From the NCBI RefSeq assembly GCF_026230105.1, contig NC_079476.1, positions 13,220,709 through 13,284,708 of the forward strand: a stretch of 64,000 bases of DNA, in the 5' to 3' direction. The notes beneath the pieces were generated by a model that saw only the letters and a list, made by a program, of their open reading frames with translations, had not been told where the DNA came from and made no database searches. The translations under genes and the position numbers were made by a program. The DNA comes from Diorhabda sublineata. Lineage: Eukaryota; Arthropoda; Insecta; Coleoptera; Chrysomelidae. Shown one piece after another: positions 1 to 11,126 of this stretch. Numbering within the stretch: position 1 is the first letter of the stretch; each line of letters starts with the position of its first letter.

Positions 1-180
1 CTTTTACTATAACGCCCGCGTTGGCGCCTTCGTTCGCGTTCAGCATATTACGAAATGTGGTCATAATCACAAACGTCCGTGCTCGCGTTACAACGCCTAG
101 TCAACGTGAACTAGAACGTAAGGCTAACAAGAACGACAGCGTGGGCGCGAACGTAGAGTTTATAAGTCCAACTTAATAAT
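1..180. other. CG-dense block at window start
   Basis: This block is much richer in CG dinucleotides and GC than the AT-rich sequence that follows. It repeats short words such as GTTCGCG, AACGC and CGCGTT on both strands. There is no convincing open frame. It could be the edge of a repeat cut by the window boundary or a CpG-rich regulatory patch; the sequence does not decide. Confidence 0.3.
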
Positions 181-881
181 TTTAAAAATATAGCAATGTC
201 TTTGTCCATTACACAAGTTATTTCTTTCACAGTGATATTTTTCATTTTCAATGTTAAAGAATAATATCATTTTCAATATCGATAGGAGGAAGATTTAATA
301 GTATGGTATAAAAATTGTCCGAAATTCTAATAATTTTTGTTTTTGTATTTGTCAATAAAAATATATGTATGGTATTCTAAAACTATAATTTGTATTGTGC
401 AGTTCTACTACACGACATGCACCTAAAATATTCATTATTGAAGCAACCTAAAATGAATTGTATAGCTGACTGAATAATTGAGATAAACCACCTTATTCTT
501 TTCACAAACCACCACCTGACTCGGAAGCAGTTGAGTTAGGCAAGTGGTGCCGTAAGCCAAGATCAGTCTCAAATGTCACAGATCAGCTGACCGACGCCAA
601 ATGAGTCTGAGGAGCATTTCATTTCTTCACAGCCACTGTGTATTTAGTCGTAGACTTCGTATTATTTTAGGCTTCTTTTTCAATTAATGTTATCATTTTT
701 TACGGAGGTGAAAGGGAAAGAAAGATCTTGCTTTTAATATAAGTAAGCTATATTTTGTTTTTGCTTAATCTGTTTTTTTTTCTGATATAACAACCAATTT
801 TATCTACTTTTGAATATTTCATTCGTAAAATTTATTCATGTTTTCTACTTGTCATTCATTTGAGAGAAAGATTTTCTGATT

Positions 882-910
882 TGAAACATGGATGAATCAT
901 CCATGTTTCA
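882..910. repeat. 29-bp perfect palindrome
   Basis: Arms of 14 bp (TGAAACATGGATGA and its exact complement) surround a single central A. It is an isolated hairpin or cruciform candidate with no adjacent gene. It may be a protein-binding site or a transposon scar. Confidence 0.75.
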
Positions 911-1012
911 TGCATTCAAAATAAGTTTGTTTACTTTAAGTCTAGTTTTTAGATTGAATAATTGTTTACGTAGAAGGATGATGATAATAATTGTATGCAT
1001 GGACGGTTATAT

Positions 1013-1042
1013 GGGGGGGTTTAAACCCCCTAAACCCCCCCC
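1013..1042. repeat. G-run/C-run hairpin
   Basis: Seven G followed by TTTA (1013-1023) face TAAA followed by eight C (1031-1042), with a 7-nt C-rich loop. The stem is 11 bp. Such homopolymer runs are unusual in this AT-rich context. It resembles a telomere-like word but is a single short occurrence. Confidence 0.7.
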
Positions 1043-1344
1043 TTATATACGTCGTTGTGGATGATGCAATCAATATTAGTTAATTTGTCTAATATATCCA
1101 ATGTGTAGTATCAAGAAGAGCTCGCAGAAATGCAAAATGATAAGTCATTTAAAACTATTTAATATAAGATAAGACAATCAAATTAGAACATAGCATAAAA
1201 TCTGAAATATTGAATTATTATAGAAAAAATCTTTATTGAAATTATCTCGATTTTGAATGTTAGTTTTTCATTATATGTTTTGTAAATTTACATTTACAGT
1301 TACATTAAGCATTAAGTGTATTCTGCAAAACCATTTGCGATATT

Positions 1345-1690
1345 TATTTAAGTGCATTAGACGTTAGTGGATATGGATCTGGTAATTTTGATCTCACTGA
1401 CTCCTATCGATTAAGGGGACTAACATCATTAAACAACGACATTATAGAAACAGAAGTGGGAGAAAATCTAGATCAGATAATCGAGGATCTTTTAAATGTC
1501 CTCAAATAACATTGATCGACTACTAAGAATATTTGCACAACTTGGAAAAATAAGCAAAGCTAACGTTAGGGTACTCCATAATCTGACCGAACAGAACCAA
1601 GTCAAACGAACATGCTTCAAAGGTTCCATACATAACTATTTTTGATCACAGAAGACGGAGAATATAATCTAAAACGCAAGTTGAAGGTAA
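1345..1690 (+). mobile_element. Mariner transposase relic, helix-turn-helix part
   Basis: Translated across stops and frameshifts, this stretch gives pieces resembling the N-terminal half of an irritans/cecropia-type mariner transposase. One is a segment like LNNDIIETEVGENLDQ. Another, LHNLTEQNQVKR at about 1571-1606, matches the conserved WVPHxLTExN-type block. No intact frame remains and no terminal inverted repeat was found. It appears to be a different mariner lineage from the piece that follows at 1790. Confidence 0.5.
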
Positions 1691-1789
1691 TGCCTTATTC
1701 ACCATACTCATTACTTATTCACTATACTCATATAATCTCGCTTTCTCCTATTTCCTTTCATTCCAATCGCAAAAAAAATGATTTTTATC

Positions 1790-2609
1790 CGTCCCGCATT
1801 GAAAATTTGCACGTACATCAAATTAGTTCACGTCAATTTGGACATGAGAAAAAATGCTGCAAAATAAATCCCCAAATGTTTGAATGTTGACCAAAAACGT
1901 GCAAGGGTAGAAGCATCGCGTTCGTTCTGTGCTCGCTTTGAAAACAATGTAGACTTCTTGAACCGAATTGTTATTATGGATGAGGGTACATTTCTACGAT
2001 CCAGAAACAAATCAACAATCGATGGAATGGCAGCACTGTGGTTCTCCAAGACCTAAGAAGTTCCAAAAACTACTGAAAAAGTTCTTGCTTCAGTTTTTTT
2101 GGGATTGCCATAAGTAATCATGAGATTTATTAGATAAGGGTAGAACAATAACTGGAGATTACTATTCGATATTACTGACCACTCTACGGAAAAAAATTAA
2201 AGAGAAAAGTCACGGAAAGCTATCTAAACGTGTTTTGTTTTCGCAGGACAACGCCTCTGTACACAAATCTCATGTTGCCATGCATAAAATTCGTGATTTA
2301 GGGTTTGAATTAATAGAGCACCCCTCTTATTTACCAATTTGGCACCGTCCGAGTATCATCTCTTTCCTCAACTGCAAAAAAGTTTAAAAGGTCGTAAATT
2401 TTCTTCCAACGAGAAGGTAATAAAAGCCGTGGGGGTCTGGTTTCCAGAGCAAAAAGAAACAATGTTTTTGAAAGATCTAGAGACGTTGCAGGTTCACCAT
2501 AATAAATGTATCCAATTAGGAGGAGAATGTGTTGAGTAATAAACTATTTTGACATTGAAATTTTGTTTGGTTCTATAGTAGGGTAAGAGTTTTTCAATAT
2601 ATCCTCGTA
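1790..2609 (+). mobile_element. Mariner relic, catalytic part with right terminal repeat
   Basis: Frames broken by several stops encode the middle and end of a mariner DDE transposase. They include VNLDMRKNAAK, a degraded MDEG version of the MDET catalytic block near 1977, GRTITGDYYS, FSQDNASVHKSH (second catalytic Asp, about 2245-2285), and FELIEHPSYLP. A piece like FSSNEKVIKAV lies at 2400-2435. The right terminal repeat, ending in TTCAATATATCCTCG followed by TA, closes it near 2609. It is 5'-truncated. The same terminus and coding blocks recur in the element at 44232-45407, so both belong to one subfamily. Confidence 0.8.
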
Positions 2610-3735
2610 TTTATGCTTACTAATGCTCTTGATTTCAGGTCTTAAAATATACCTTAAGTAGCTCCTAAAAGAAATAAGGGCTGCAGTTTCTAGTAGAACT
2701 CATTTTTTTGTCTTCATAAAAGAACGGAACTAGTAAACTCTCTTTTATGAATGTGAATTTTAAACTAGATCGGGTAAAACCTGATTATACTTATTCAATA
2801 TTTTATTTTTTTTTTAGTATTATCACGCATAAGTATTTACCCAATTTAGATCCATCGTCTCTGATGCATACAATATAAATCACAATCTTCCTAAGCAAAA
2901 TCGCCAAACAATCATAAACTCATCTCTCTCTAGTATTTAATCACGAAATTTGAATTTCTCATCTATGTTTAGATCGCAAACAGAAAAAAATATTCTGAAT
3001 TCATTTTGACAAACCTTCATAAGACAATTTGTACCAAGATTGGAATCACACTCTTCGATTACTAGGCTGGAAACATTTGTACAATTCGTAAACCCAAAAT
3101 GTACTTACTATTGAGTGTGAGAAAAAATGAAACTAATATCAAATGTGACCATATAAGTATGTTCATAGGAAATTAACCGAGTAATTAAAATTTAATATTC
3201 CTACCTGCAAATGCAAATTTTGGGTATGGCCAAATATGAAATATCTATCAAATTGTAAATACAATTCACAGCTTTCAACTATAACTAATATTTTCGGTAT
3301 ATTATTGTTTACTTAGCGAATAATAAGTATAAACGTTACTTTGATAAGTTTGATTATGGTATTTTTTTATAATTAATTTAAATATGTCAATGTCATTGAT
3401 GAGGATGAGAACTTGATATGTATTTATCAAAAATATTCTCACTCAATTTGTTTATATATATGGAAATTAAAACAGTAGTTTCAGTGAATGATATAAATTT
3501 ACTACACAATAATCTACATAAATCGATTGAATTCTAGGCAAGTAATATGGGAACACATGAGCATCTGTTTAATTAATTAGTGTAATAAAGGATCATTTCA
3601 TAATTGAGATTATTCATAAAAATTGCTATAAATTAACAGTCTTTAAAAACTGCGTCAAAATTTATGCAAAAATGTAGCATCTGTTTCAGTGTTGAAATTT
3701 GAAGGAATGTATCGTCCTTAACAATGTTTATTAAG
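2610..3735. other. Non-coding spacer upstream of the secreted-protein cluster
   Basis: AT-rich sequence with frequent stops in all frames. Neither a gene nor a repeat was recognised. It is the upstream flank of the type A gene at 3800 and presumably holds its enhancers, but no particular site can be named. Confidence 0.4.
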
Positions 3736-3781
3736 TATATAAGAATAGGTAAACATCAAATCAATATCATTTTTGATCATA
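3736..3781 (+). promoter_or_regulatory. Core promoter of type A gene 1
   Basis: The TATA box TATATAAG (3736-3743) lies 27 bp before the motif AATATCATTTTTGATCATA (3763-3781). A TCA just ahead of the motif (3761-3763) fits an initiator. The same arrangement precedes three paralogues in this window. The ATG follows at 3800, so the 5' UTR would be about 38 nt. Confidence 0.75.
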
Positions 3782-3799
3782 ACTTTTCTGAACACCATC

Positions 3800-4821
3800 A
3801 TGAAGATTTTGGTGAGTAATGTTTCGAAAGTAATAGATTCAAACTGAATTTTCATCTAAATTTCACCTGTTAATAGTAGTGGAAATAAACTGAAGAAAAA
3901 ATCATTCTGCCATTTTTCAAGCTTTCTTGAATAACAGCAAATCAAGCAATCTGCTGCCTTTCCGAACAAATTTTTTTTGAATATATGATTGTATATAATG
4001 TATAATTTTTGAAATTGTAACGATGATATATGTTTTTTTTTCAGATTATTCTACTCTTCTTGACTATTTCTGCACATGCAGAAGAAACTAAAAAAGTCGA
4101 AAAGCCTGAAGAATCGGAAGAAAAGGCACCTGAGGCAATACACACACCATATAGTTTTCCTTTGTCGTCTTTAGGCGTACCAATAGGTTACTATCCATCT
4201 TTGGCCCCTGGAAATTCATTATTAGGATCTTCAGCTGCTTGGCAATCTCCATTAGGCTATGGATCACCTCTGATACGATCTCCTTACATTCCTACACCAT
4301 ACGGACTACGGAACTCTCATCTGGTGTCTCCCTATACCGTTCCTTTCGCTGGTTTGGGTCGATCAATTTACACTGCTGAAACTAGAAACGTTCCAGTTCC
4401 AATTACTCAACCTATTCCCGTTCCTATCAATAGACCAGTACCAGTTGCTGTACCACAAGCAGTTCCAGTACATGTAGTACGATCATATCCTATACATGTC
4501 ACTCAACCTTATCCTATTCCTGTCGAAAGGCAAGTGCCCATTCCTGTTGAAAGAGCAGTACCTGTACCAGTGAAGATACCAGTAAGAATTGTAATTCCTG
4601 TACCATATAAAGTGGGTGTACCGCAACCATATCCAGTTCCGGTCCCAAGAGCTGTAGCTGTACCAGTTCCATCTCCAGCACTTTTTACGCCACAAGCTAG
4701 ACTACCACACCGTGCCCTTTATAGAGGACATGTACCTGTACCTCAATCCATTTTTAGTCTACCACAGTCAATTTTTTTAAGAGGGCAATTACCTTTCCAA
4801 CTACCAATTTTAAAAAAATAA
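3800..4821 (+). CDS. Secreted Pro/Val-rich repeat protein, type A copy 1
   Basis: Two exons: 3800-3811 (ATG plus three codons, M-K-I-L) and 4045-4821. The phase-0 intron opens with GTGAGT and closes with TTTTTTTTCAG. The product is 262 aa. Residues 1-16 form a signal peptide ending SAHA. Next come a short acidic/Lys stretch (about 17-36) and a Leu/Gly/Ser/Tyr-Pro region with LGYGSP-like words (about 40-115). A long run of PVPV-type repeats (INRPVPVAVPQ, PIPVERQVPIPVERA, VPQPYPVPVPR) covers about 120-225. It has no enzyme domain and is probably an extracellular structural protein. It recalls Val/Pro-rich insect cuticle proteins such as the Vajk type, from memory and unchecked. The paralogue at 13879 matches throughout. 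The single-exon reading from 4030 would lack a sensible signal start, which favours the micro-exon model. Confidence 0.9.
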
Positions 4822-4898
4822 AATTATATTTATAGCCATCATCATCATTCCTCATTGCTGCTATGAAACATCACAATATTTATGTATCAATGTTTTCA

Positions 4899-4904
4899 AA
4901 TAAA
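4899..4904 (+). terminator. Poly(A) signal of type A gene 1
   Basis: AATAAA lies 78 nt after the stop codon, within the context AAATAAAATTGTTTC. The type A paralogue has almost the same words (AAATAAAGTTGTTTC) at its own 3' end. Confidence 0.75.
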
Positions 4905-5161
4905 ATTGTTTCCATCTTATAATGCATATTATTACTACTAATCTCCATCGCAGAGAAGTTAGAAAGAAATGTTATTAATTTGTTAACAGGTTAAAGTAGA
5001 TGAAACGGATTTTCTGACGTCGAGAAAATAAATGAGACCTTGTGGAGGCTTAAATTATTTGGCCAATTTCAAAAAGTCGAAAAATATTAGTTTCTATAAT
5101 CATAAAAATAATTCGAAAATAATTAGACAACAAACTAAATCATGAAATTAATAATGTAGTA

Positions 5162-6571
5162 CCGCCATACTCAAAGTACCTAGGGTTCCGCGAAACCCCA
5201 GCAAGAATTTAGAACTCAGTCGCCACCCAGCACAGTAAAGTAATTTCATTCTAACTTGAAACAGTGCATTTTACGAGGAGAGTTTAACATCACGCCGCTC
5301 TTCAATTAAACTTTATGGCAAACCTATTGCAAGTTAAAATACAAAAAAAGCACCTAATTGTGGTTCCAATCATTGTCTCCTGCATAGACAAACACTAGCA
5401 ATGAAGCAAATGCCGTCAAACCTAAAATTAGTAATGGATGAAGCGGTAAAAATTATTAATTTTATCACATCACGACCACTACAATCCCGATTGTTCTCAT
5501 TATTGTGTGAAGATTATGGTAGCAAACATAAAACACTACTGTTCCATACAGAAATGCGATGGCTGTCTCGGCGTAAAACTTTAACAAGGCTATTTGAACT
5601 TAAAGCCGAGTTACAAATGTTTCTTTCAGATACTTCTTTCAATTTGAAAGACCGTTTGTATGATAAAACTTGGTTGTTCCGACTGTCTTTCATGGCGGAT
5701 ATCTTTCAAAAACTGAACGAATTAAATTTATCATTGCAAGGTAAACAGACAACAGTGTTCCAGGCCTGTAACAAAATACCTAACTGCCTTTAAAAGAAAA
5801 TTAGATTTTTGGATTATTTGCGTTAGTAAGAGAGAAATAGAAAGCTTTACGTTATTCAATGAGTTTGTTAGCGATAACGACTCAGAAATGTTTCAAGATG
5901 ATGTATTTGAAGAATTGGTCCAATATCTCACTTCGGTGCGCGCATCTTTTGAAAAGTATTTTCCCGAAGAACAGAATACAAAATTGAAACTGAATTCATG
6001 GATTCATAATCCTTTTTTACCCACCTTGCAAAAGCCCGAAAGTATGTCAAATGAGATATATGAATCTCTTTTAGAAATGTCATCAGACACAAGTATGGAG
6101 TCATTGTTCAAAACGACATCTCTCAACGATTATTGGTGCAGAATCCGTGATGAATACCCAATGCTTGCCAAAATGGCTCTGAATATTCTTCTTCCATTTC
6201 CAACAACATATTTGTGCAGAACAGGATTCTCAACCTATGCAGCCACGAAAACAAAATACCGGAATAGACTGGACGCCGAACCTGATATGAGACTTCAACT
6301 GTCTTCTATCAAACCTGATATCAACCAATTAATGAAAAATAAAAAACAGTTTCATACCTCCCATTAGTTATTTTTTTTTCTTTTTTATTATCTTCTATTT
6401 CTATTATTATACTTGTTATGTAAGTAAGTAATAAGTATATGTTACATTCTACGTTTATTATGCTTATTAATAAAGAATATACTTTTAGAGACTATTGTTT
6501 TATTGTAGGGTTCCGTCAAGTATTTCGCTTTCCAAAAGGGTTCCGTCACTAAAAAAGTTTGAGAACCGCTG
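5162..6571 (+). mobile_element. hAT element relic with intact 8-bp target duplication
   Basis: The element is bounded by exact 8-bp direct repeats, ATGTAGTA at 5154-5161 and 6572-6579, the target-site length expected for hAT. Its ends are imperfect inverted repeats. The right end read inward is CAGCGGTTCTCAAACTTTTT; the left begins CCGCCATACTCAAAGTACC, and both run on into GGTTCCG or GGAACC words. The interior encodes the C-terminal two thirds of a ZBED5/FAM200/SCAND3-like transposase, so the N-terminal part, including any BED finger, has been deleted. At 1.41 kb it cannot be autonomous. Confidence 0.9.
5401..6367 (+). pseudogene. hAT transposase pseudogene (ZBED5/FAM200-like)
   Basis: Two frames make up the remnant: 5401 to about 5780, and about 5783-6367, joined by a +1 frameshift near 5775-5783. 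The first contains MRWLSRRKTLTRLFEL and FMADIFQKLNELNLSLQGK. The second begins TAFKRKLDFW and ends with the hAT C-terminal region, including YLCRTGFSTYAATKTKYRNR, which matches the family's conserved E-x-x-FS-x-M/AxxKTKYRNRL-type block. These are hallmarks of the host-domesticated ZBED5/FAM200 branch of hAT. The position inside clear hAT termini shows it is transposon debris and not a domesticated gene. Confidence 0.85.
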
Positions 6572-6579
6572 ATGTAGTA

Positions 6580-9540
6580 TATCAGAAGCATATGTTGGTA
6601 TCGAATATATTCAACCCTTCTAGAGCTTTCAACTATGTGTCAGAAGCAAAAGCAATATTTACATAATATAAGACAATGTACACTTGTAGTCAACTGGCAT
6701 ACTTTTTGATAGTGGATGATATCCAGAATTCAAGTGTTGTTAATTAGAATGGTAAATAGATGCGATATAGAACTTGACCACATTAAAAATACCTTTCCAT
6801 AAATCCTGCAAATATGAAAAAGAAGACTATTGGATAACAAAATTCATTTCAAAAAACCAAACAAAGGTTGATTCAAATAAAAACACTATGATACCATACT
6901 CAAAGTAGTGTACAGATTAGTTAAGTACAGCTTTTCGAATCGATTTGCTGAAAACGAATTTATTCAAATGAAAGTGAAAAATACAAACTGTACATCAGGT
7001 CAAAGCTATATTTTTTATCATTATATTTATATCGCACCTCCGCACAGTTAGCCTCCGAAAAGTGAAAAACGAAGTTAGAACTAATTTCCAGCATTTATCA
7101 GCTTTTTTTATGTCTTATGACACTATTTCAGCAGAAGTGCGATATATAAAAAATATATATATTCAACACAGTCAGCGTCATCTAAAAAAGAATAATCTAT
7201 TGATTGCAACATGGTAACAACTATGTACTAAATAAATATTAATTGCGTATCGAATGAATATAAATAAATTATTATAATGCAACTTGTCCACTCCTTTTAG
7301 AAGTTTTATAATAGACGAATTATAAGGGGTAGGTAACTTTCCTTGATGCGAAGTTTCTTCTTCTTCTGGTTTTTTCGTTACTACCCAAATTAATGATGTT
7401 CAGATTGACTATGATTGCATTGATCCAATTTATACTTAAACTTTTCTTTGTGTATATAAGGATAACTATAAGATTTTTTATACTGATATCTCATCTGTTG
7501 TTTTAATTTATTTGTAAAAGTAAGGGGTCTGTGTTGTCAAAAAAAGGAATCTGAAACTTTTTATTCCATTTCTATGCTATTCTTCTTTTCTTCATAGCTT
7601 ATATGATCTTTTCGAATAAAATAATTTATATCTACTTTTCTGTTACAGTTTCTGTATATAGATGATTCCATTTTTTATTTCAGTTAATGCCTCTCGTGAA
7701 TATGCAACAGATATTTTTTCATTAATTGATAAGTTCAAATTGAAATTATAATTCCTTTTGAATTCTATAAGTTCGGAATAGTAACAGAATATTTTTGAGA
7801 ACAAATTTGAAAAATGGAGCTTATCATTGATTCGTATTTTCGTATTTATTTTTCTCTTGGATATATTTCTAGAGGTAGAGCTAGAATAGTGGGTCACATA
7901 GCTCTAATAGTTGTGCCTAAGAGTTCTCTGAGACCTGAGGAAAATTTGGTTAGAGCTTCTTTGTTGGAAGAATTATTCAAATAATCATAGATAATATTTT
8001 AAATTGTCGGTGATAATACTGTGGTAGTTGGGCATTGAAATGTTAAGTACTAGTCAACTAGATCTCGACTAAGATTGTTTTCACTTCTCTAAATTTATTC
8101 TCAAAATTGTTTCTAATTGATTCCAATTATTGTAACCGTATATTGGAAAGGTTTTTTAAGCTCTACCCATAATTTTGGATCCAAAACTTTGTAATAATGA
8201 AAAATTTCATATACCATTCTCATTATCATGTGTTCTGTGATTTGATTACGTTGAGGATACTTTAATAGAATCATATAAATCACTAATATTGCAATCAAAA
8301 TTCCGTAAATTTCAAATCAAATTGTGGAGGACTCTTTTTTTTGTTATATTCGAATTATTAAATGTATTTGAATTGTTTTCTCCAATTTAGCTAGCCGTTT
8401 AGCTGTGATTTTCTCCTCATAAAAGTATGGACCCAATATTCTGTTATTGATGAGACCTACCTATGCAGTTATATTCAAAGCAATCAGTTTCACATATCCA
8501 TGTGACTCTAAAAACTAAACGTCTGTTAGATAGTGCACTTAAATAAAAAGCTTTTGGCAAAAATAAGTATATTCAGTGGAAAGTTATTATTTCAGTCATA
8601 TGGGTTCATCGGCTCACAGAAACGTCAACACAATCTCTTGGATAAGATATTAGTACTTTAAATGGGTGGCTTTATGATAAGTCTAGATACATGATTGTCA
8701 GGCAAGGAAACCGTTGAGAAATGTGGAACTACCTACAGAAATAAGGCAATTGCAAGAATTTCAATATAACTTGCCCTTCAAGCATCCCGTGAAATGTGAG
8801 TTTTCGGATATTTTGCATTAAATATATAGAATAAATCTGACACTCTTTATCTCTGACAAGAGCATTTTCGTTTGAGACATGAAAAAAGAACACTTCCAAA
8901 CTGTGAATAATAAACAGTTTTTCAAATTGACTTGTACAACGAATTGATAAAAACTGACCCAAAAAATGGACCAACGTTTTTCTTCATTGTATTACACTGC
9001 TTAAGGTTCAATCACAGGTTATCCCTCAGTTGTTTTCCTTAAACAGGCTTGCCTGGTTTTTTATAAAAACAAGCATAGCGATATTGAGTTTTATCATAGC
9101 ATGGAAGCCTGCCAAGTAGACGGTGGAAGATTTATGACGTCGATAGCTATCACTTTATTCATTAACATAGTTATATATTCTTTTAAAAATCTGGTTCATT
9201 GAGATTTTCTCCTTTCTTTACTCCATTTATTTAGCATTCCTTCGTATGGCAATAAGCTCATAATGACTTGCGGAGAAATAGTACCAGTATACTATCCTAC
9301 AGACATATATTGATATTTCTATTGAAACTTTGAGTTTATAAAAGGTATTTTTGTTTCGACCTAGAATAATAAACACCATCTTTGGAATGATAAATTCGTT
9401 TAGCGAACAAATTTTTTGTGTAATATAATATTTTTTGCTTCTGCCGTCAAATAATTATTGAAGAGTTTCTGTTTAGAGAATTTTACAAATACATAACCGT
9501 AATGTGAAATTAAATTACGAAAAACTCAGTAATACATAAA
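6580..9540. other. Intergenic AT-rich stretch between convergent genes
   Basis: No gene can be supported. At 6891-6906 a short piece (ATACCATACTCAAAGTA) resembles the left end of the hAT relic at 5162 and may be another terminal fragment. Minus-strand open stretches at 7643-7897 and 8113-8298 have no recognisable motif and are separated by stops. They could be decayed retroelement coding sequence, but this is not established. Confidence 0.35.
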
Positions 9541-9546
9541 TTTATT
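9541..9546 (-). terminator. Poly(A) signal of type B gene 1
   Basis: AATAAA on the minus strand lies only 8 nt beyond the stop codon of the type B gene, implying a very short 3' UTR. The type B paralogue is similar: there the signal overlaps the stop. Confidence 0.65.
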
Positions 9547-9554
9547 AGTTTAAA

Positions 9555-11071
9555 TTAATAATACAACGGTGACTGTTGTTGATAAACTTGTTGTCTGTAC
9601 CATTCAGGATTATCAACTGGCAGTCGATCTCTTAATAAGTATGCTTGAGGTATTCCTGCTTGATCTCTTCCTATGTATGTTTGCGGTATTCCAACCTGTT
9701 CTCTCACTATGTATGATTGTGGTATACCCACATGGGCTCTCACAATTCGCTGAGAAGCATCTTCTGATTCATCTTCTTCAGCTGGTTGTTGTTCTGGCGT
9801 TTGTTCTGATTCAGCTAATTCTTCCTGTGTCTGCAATGAAACTTTTTCAGGATTTGACGGTTTATTATTAGAACTTTCGGATGCATCTATTTTATATGGT
9901 ACAGGTACTAGTATGAATACTGGAACGTTAACTGGATTTTTTCCAGTTTCAGATGTCTGTTTTTCACTATCGGCGGAATCAGGTTGAGGTACAGCAACAG
10001 AATAACGACGATTTGTGGGTGGTAGTATTGGTACATCAATTTGATCAGGATTAGGTTCTGAAATCGGAGTAATTCTAGGAATAGTACCAGTCTTATAAGC
10101 AGATAATCCTGAACTCCATCCAGATCTACCAGAATTTCTGTAATTTGCCGGTAATTCCACTGACGATTTAGGCCTCGAAGACACTTCATTCTCGTTAGAA
10201 CTCTGTGATGAAGGATTCTTTGAAGACAAAAGCGCAATTAAGTCTCTTATTGAAGATATATCCACCTGATTACCGCTAGAAGATGAACCTTGTCTAGGTA
10301 AATTGAATATTAGCGATGGTCTTCCTCCTGTTTCATTTTCACGAATAGGTCGAGGTCGTGCGAACTTCCTATTTTCTTGAGCGTATGAGACAGTAGTGAA
10401 CAAAAGCAAATAAACCTGCAATAAATTATTGCGTATTAGTTCAAAACAAATTCATACAAAGTCATATCGATGAAAAATCTCATTTCAAATTCTTCCGATT
10501 CATTTTATTTTTCTCATCCATTCTATTACAGTAGTATAAATTGAGCTTTTGAAATTAAAGTGATTTTTCAGTACTTTCATGATAATGAACTATAACCAGC
10601 TCTAGATCAGCCTAAGCAAACCGGCTGAAATGTAAGTTTAACATTTATTAGATATGACAGTTATAAGACTAACAGTAAAATCAAAACAATGAGAGGGGAT
10701 GGAAAAAATATAAATAGAATGGAATATTTGAAATACGAAATAGAAGAAAGGGCACAAGCTAGCAACCATTAAGCAATATGACAATTTGTGAACGAACACT
10801 GGAGAAAGTGCCACTTGACCTGTCCTATTGAAAAGCAATAAAACAGAATTTCAAAAAGCGCTCCAAAAAAATTATTGTTACCTTTTCATAAATATGTTCA
10901 TGTCTTTGCAAATTTATTTTAATATCCATATGTTTTGTTGAGATTGAGGAAAGCTTACAAATAATCACAAAAGTGAAAATGTGATCAATTATAACATATG
11001 AGGAATGAAACTAGTAACTTGATTTTATTATAAAATTGTTAATTTTAAATGATACTTACGAGGATTCTCAT
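9555..11071 (-). CDS. Secreted Gln/Arg/Pro-rich protein, type B copy 1
   Basis: Two exons on the minus strand: 11071-11060 (M-R-I-L, donor GTAAGT) and 10415-9555 (acceptor ATTGCAG). The intron is 644 bp, phase 0. The product is 290 aa. The signal peptide spans 1-16, ending VSYA before QEN. A short conserved hydrophobic helix-like segment (SSIRDLIALLSSKN) follows, then a Ser/Pro/Asn-rich middle, a hydrophobic VPVFILVPVPYK segment and an acidic Gln/Glu stretch. Three tandem copies of roughly GIPQSYIVREQV close the C-terminal part, before a Tyr/Gln tail. The paralogue at 22610-27422 aligns at all these landmarks. No catalytic motif is visible. It is probably an extracellular matrix or cuticle-like structural protein. 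It is convergent with the type A gene at 3800. Confidence 0.87.
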
Positions 11072-11080
11072 GATGCGAAG

Positions 11081-11126
11081 CTATGATCAAAAATGATATT
11101 TGACCTTACATCTCCTTTCTTATATA
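11081..11126 (-). promoter_or_regulatory. Core promoter of type B gene 1
   Basis: On the minus strand the TATA box TATATAAG (11126-11119) is followed 26 bp later by AATATCATTTTTGATCATA (11100-11082). That 19-mer is identical to the one in the type A promoter at 3763, although the downstream proteins differ. The ATG is at 11071. Confidence 0.75.

Larger units (their letters stand above)
181..1344. other. Non-coding AT-rich stretch
   Basis: No supported gene was found. Two hairpins, listed separately, lie at 882-910 and 1013-1042. Around 510-545 there is a weak imperfect inverted repeat (CACCTGACTC facing GAGTTAGG). Nothing else was recognised. Confidence 0.4.

Noticed and set aside
4483..4695. 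Minus-strand Trp/Tyr/Asn-rich frame opposite the type A1 gene
   Set aside because: It is the antisense of the PVPV repeats. Pro-Val codons read backwards give Trp/Tyr/Asn, so the frame is a by-product of the real gene.
9569..10237. Open frames at 9569-9871 (plus) and 9908-10237 (minus, other frame)
   Set aside because: They overlap the type B1 exon in other frames and lack start context, splice structure or motifs. They are shadows of the real frame.
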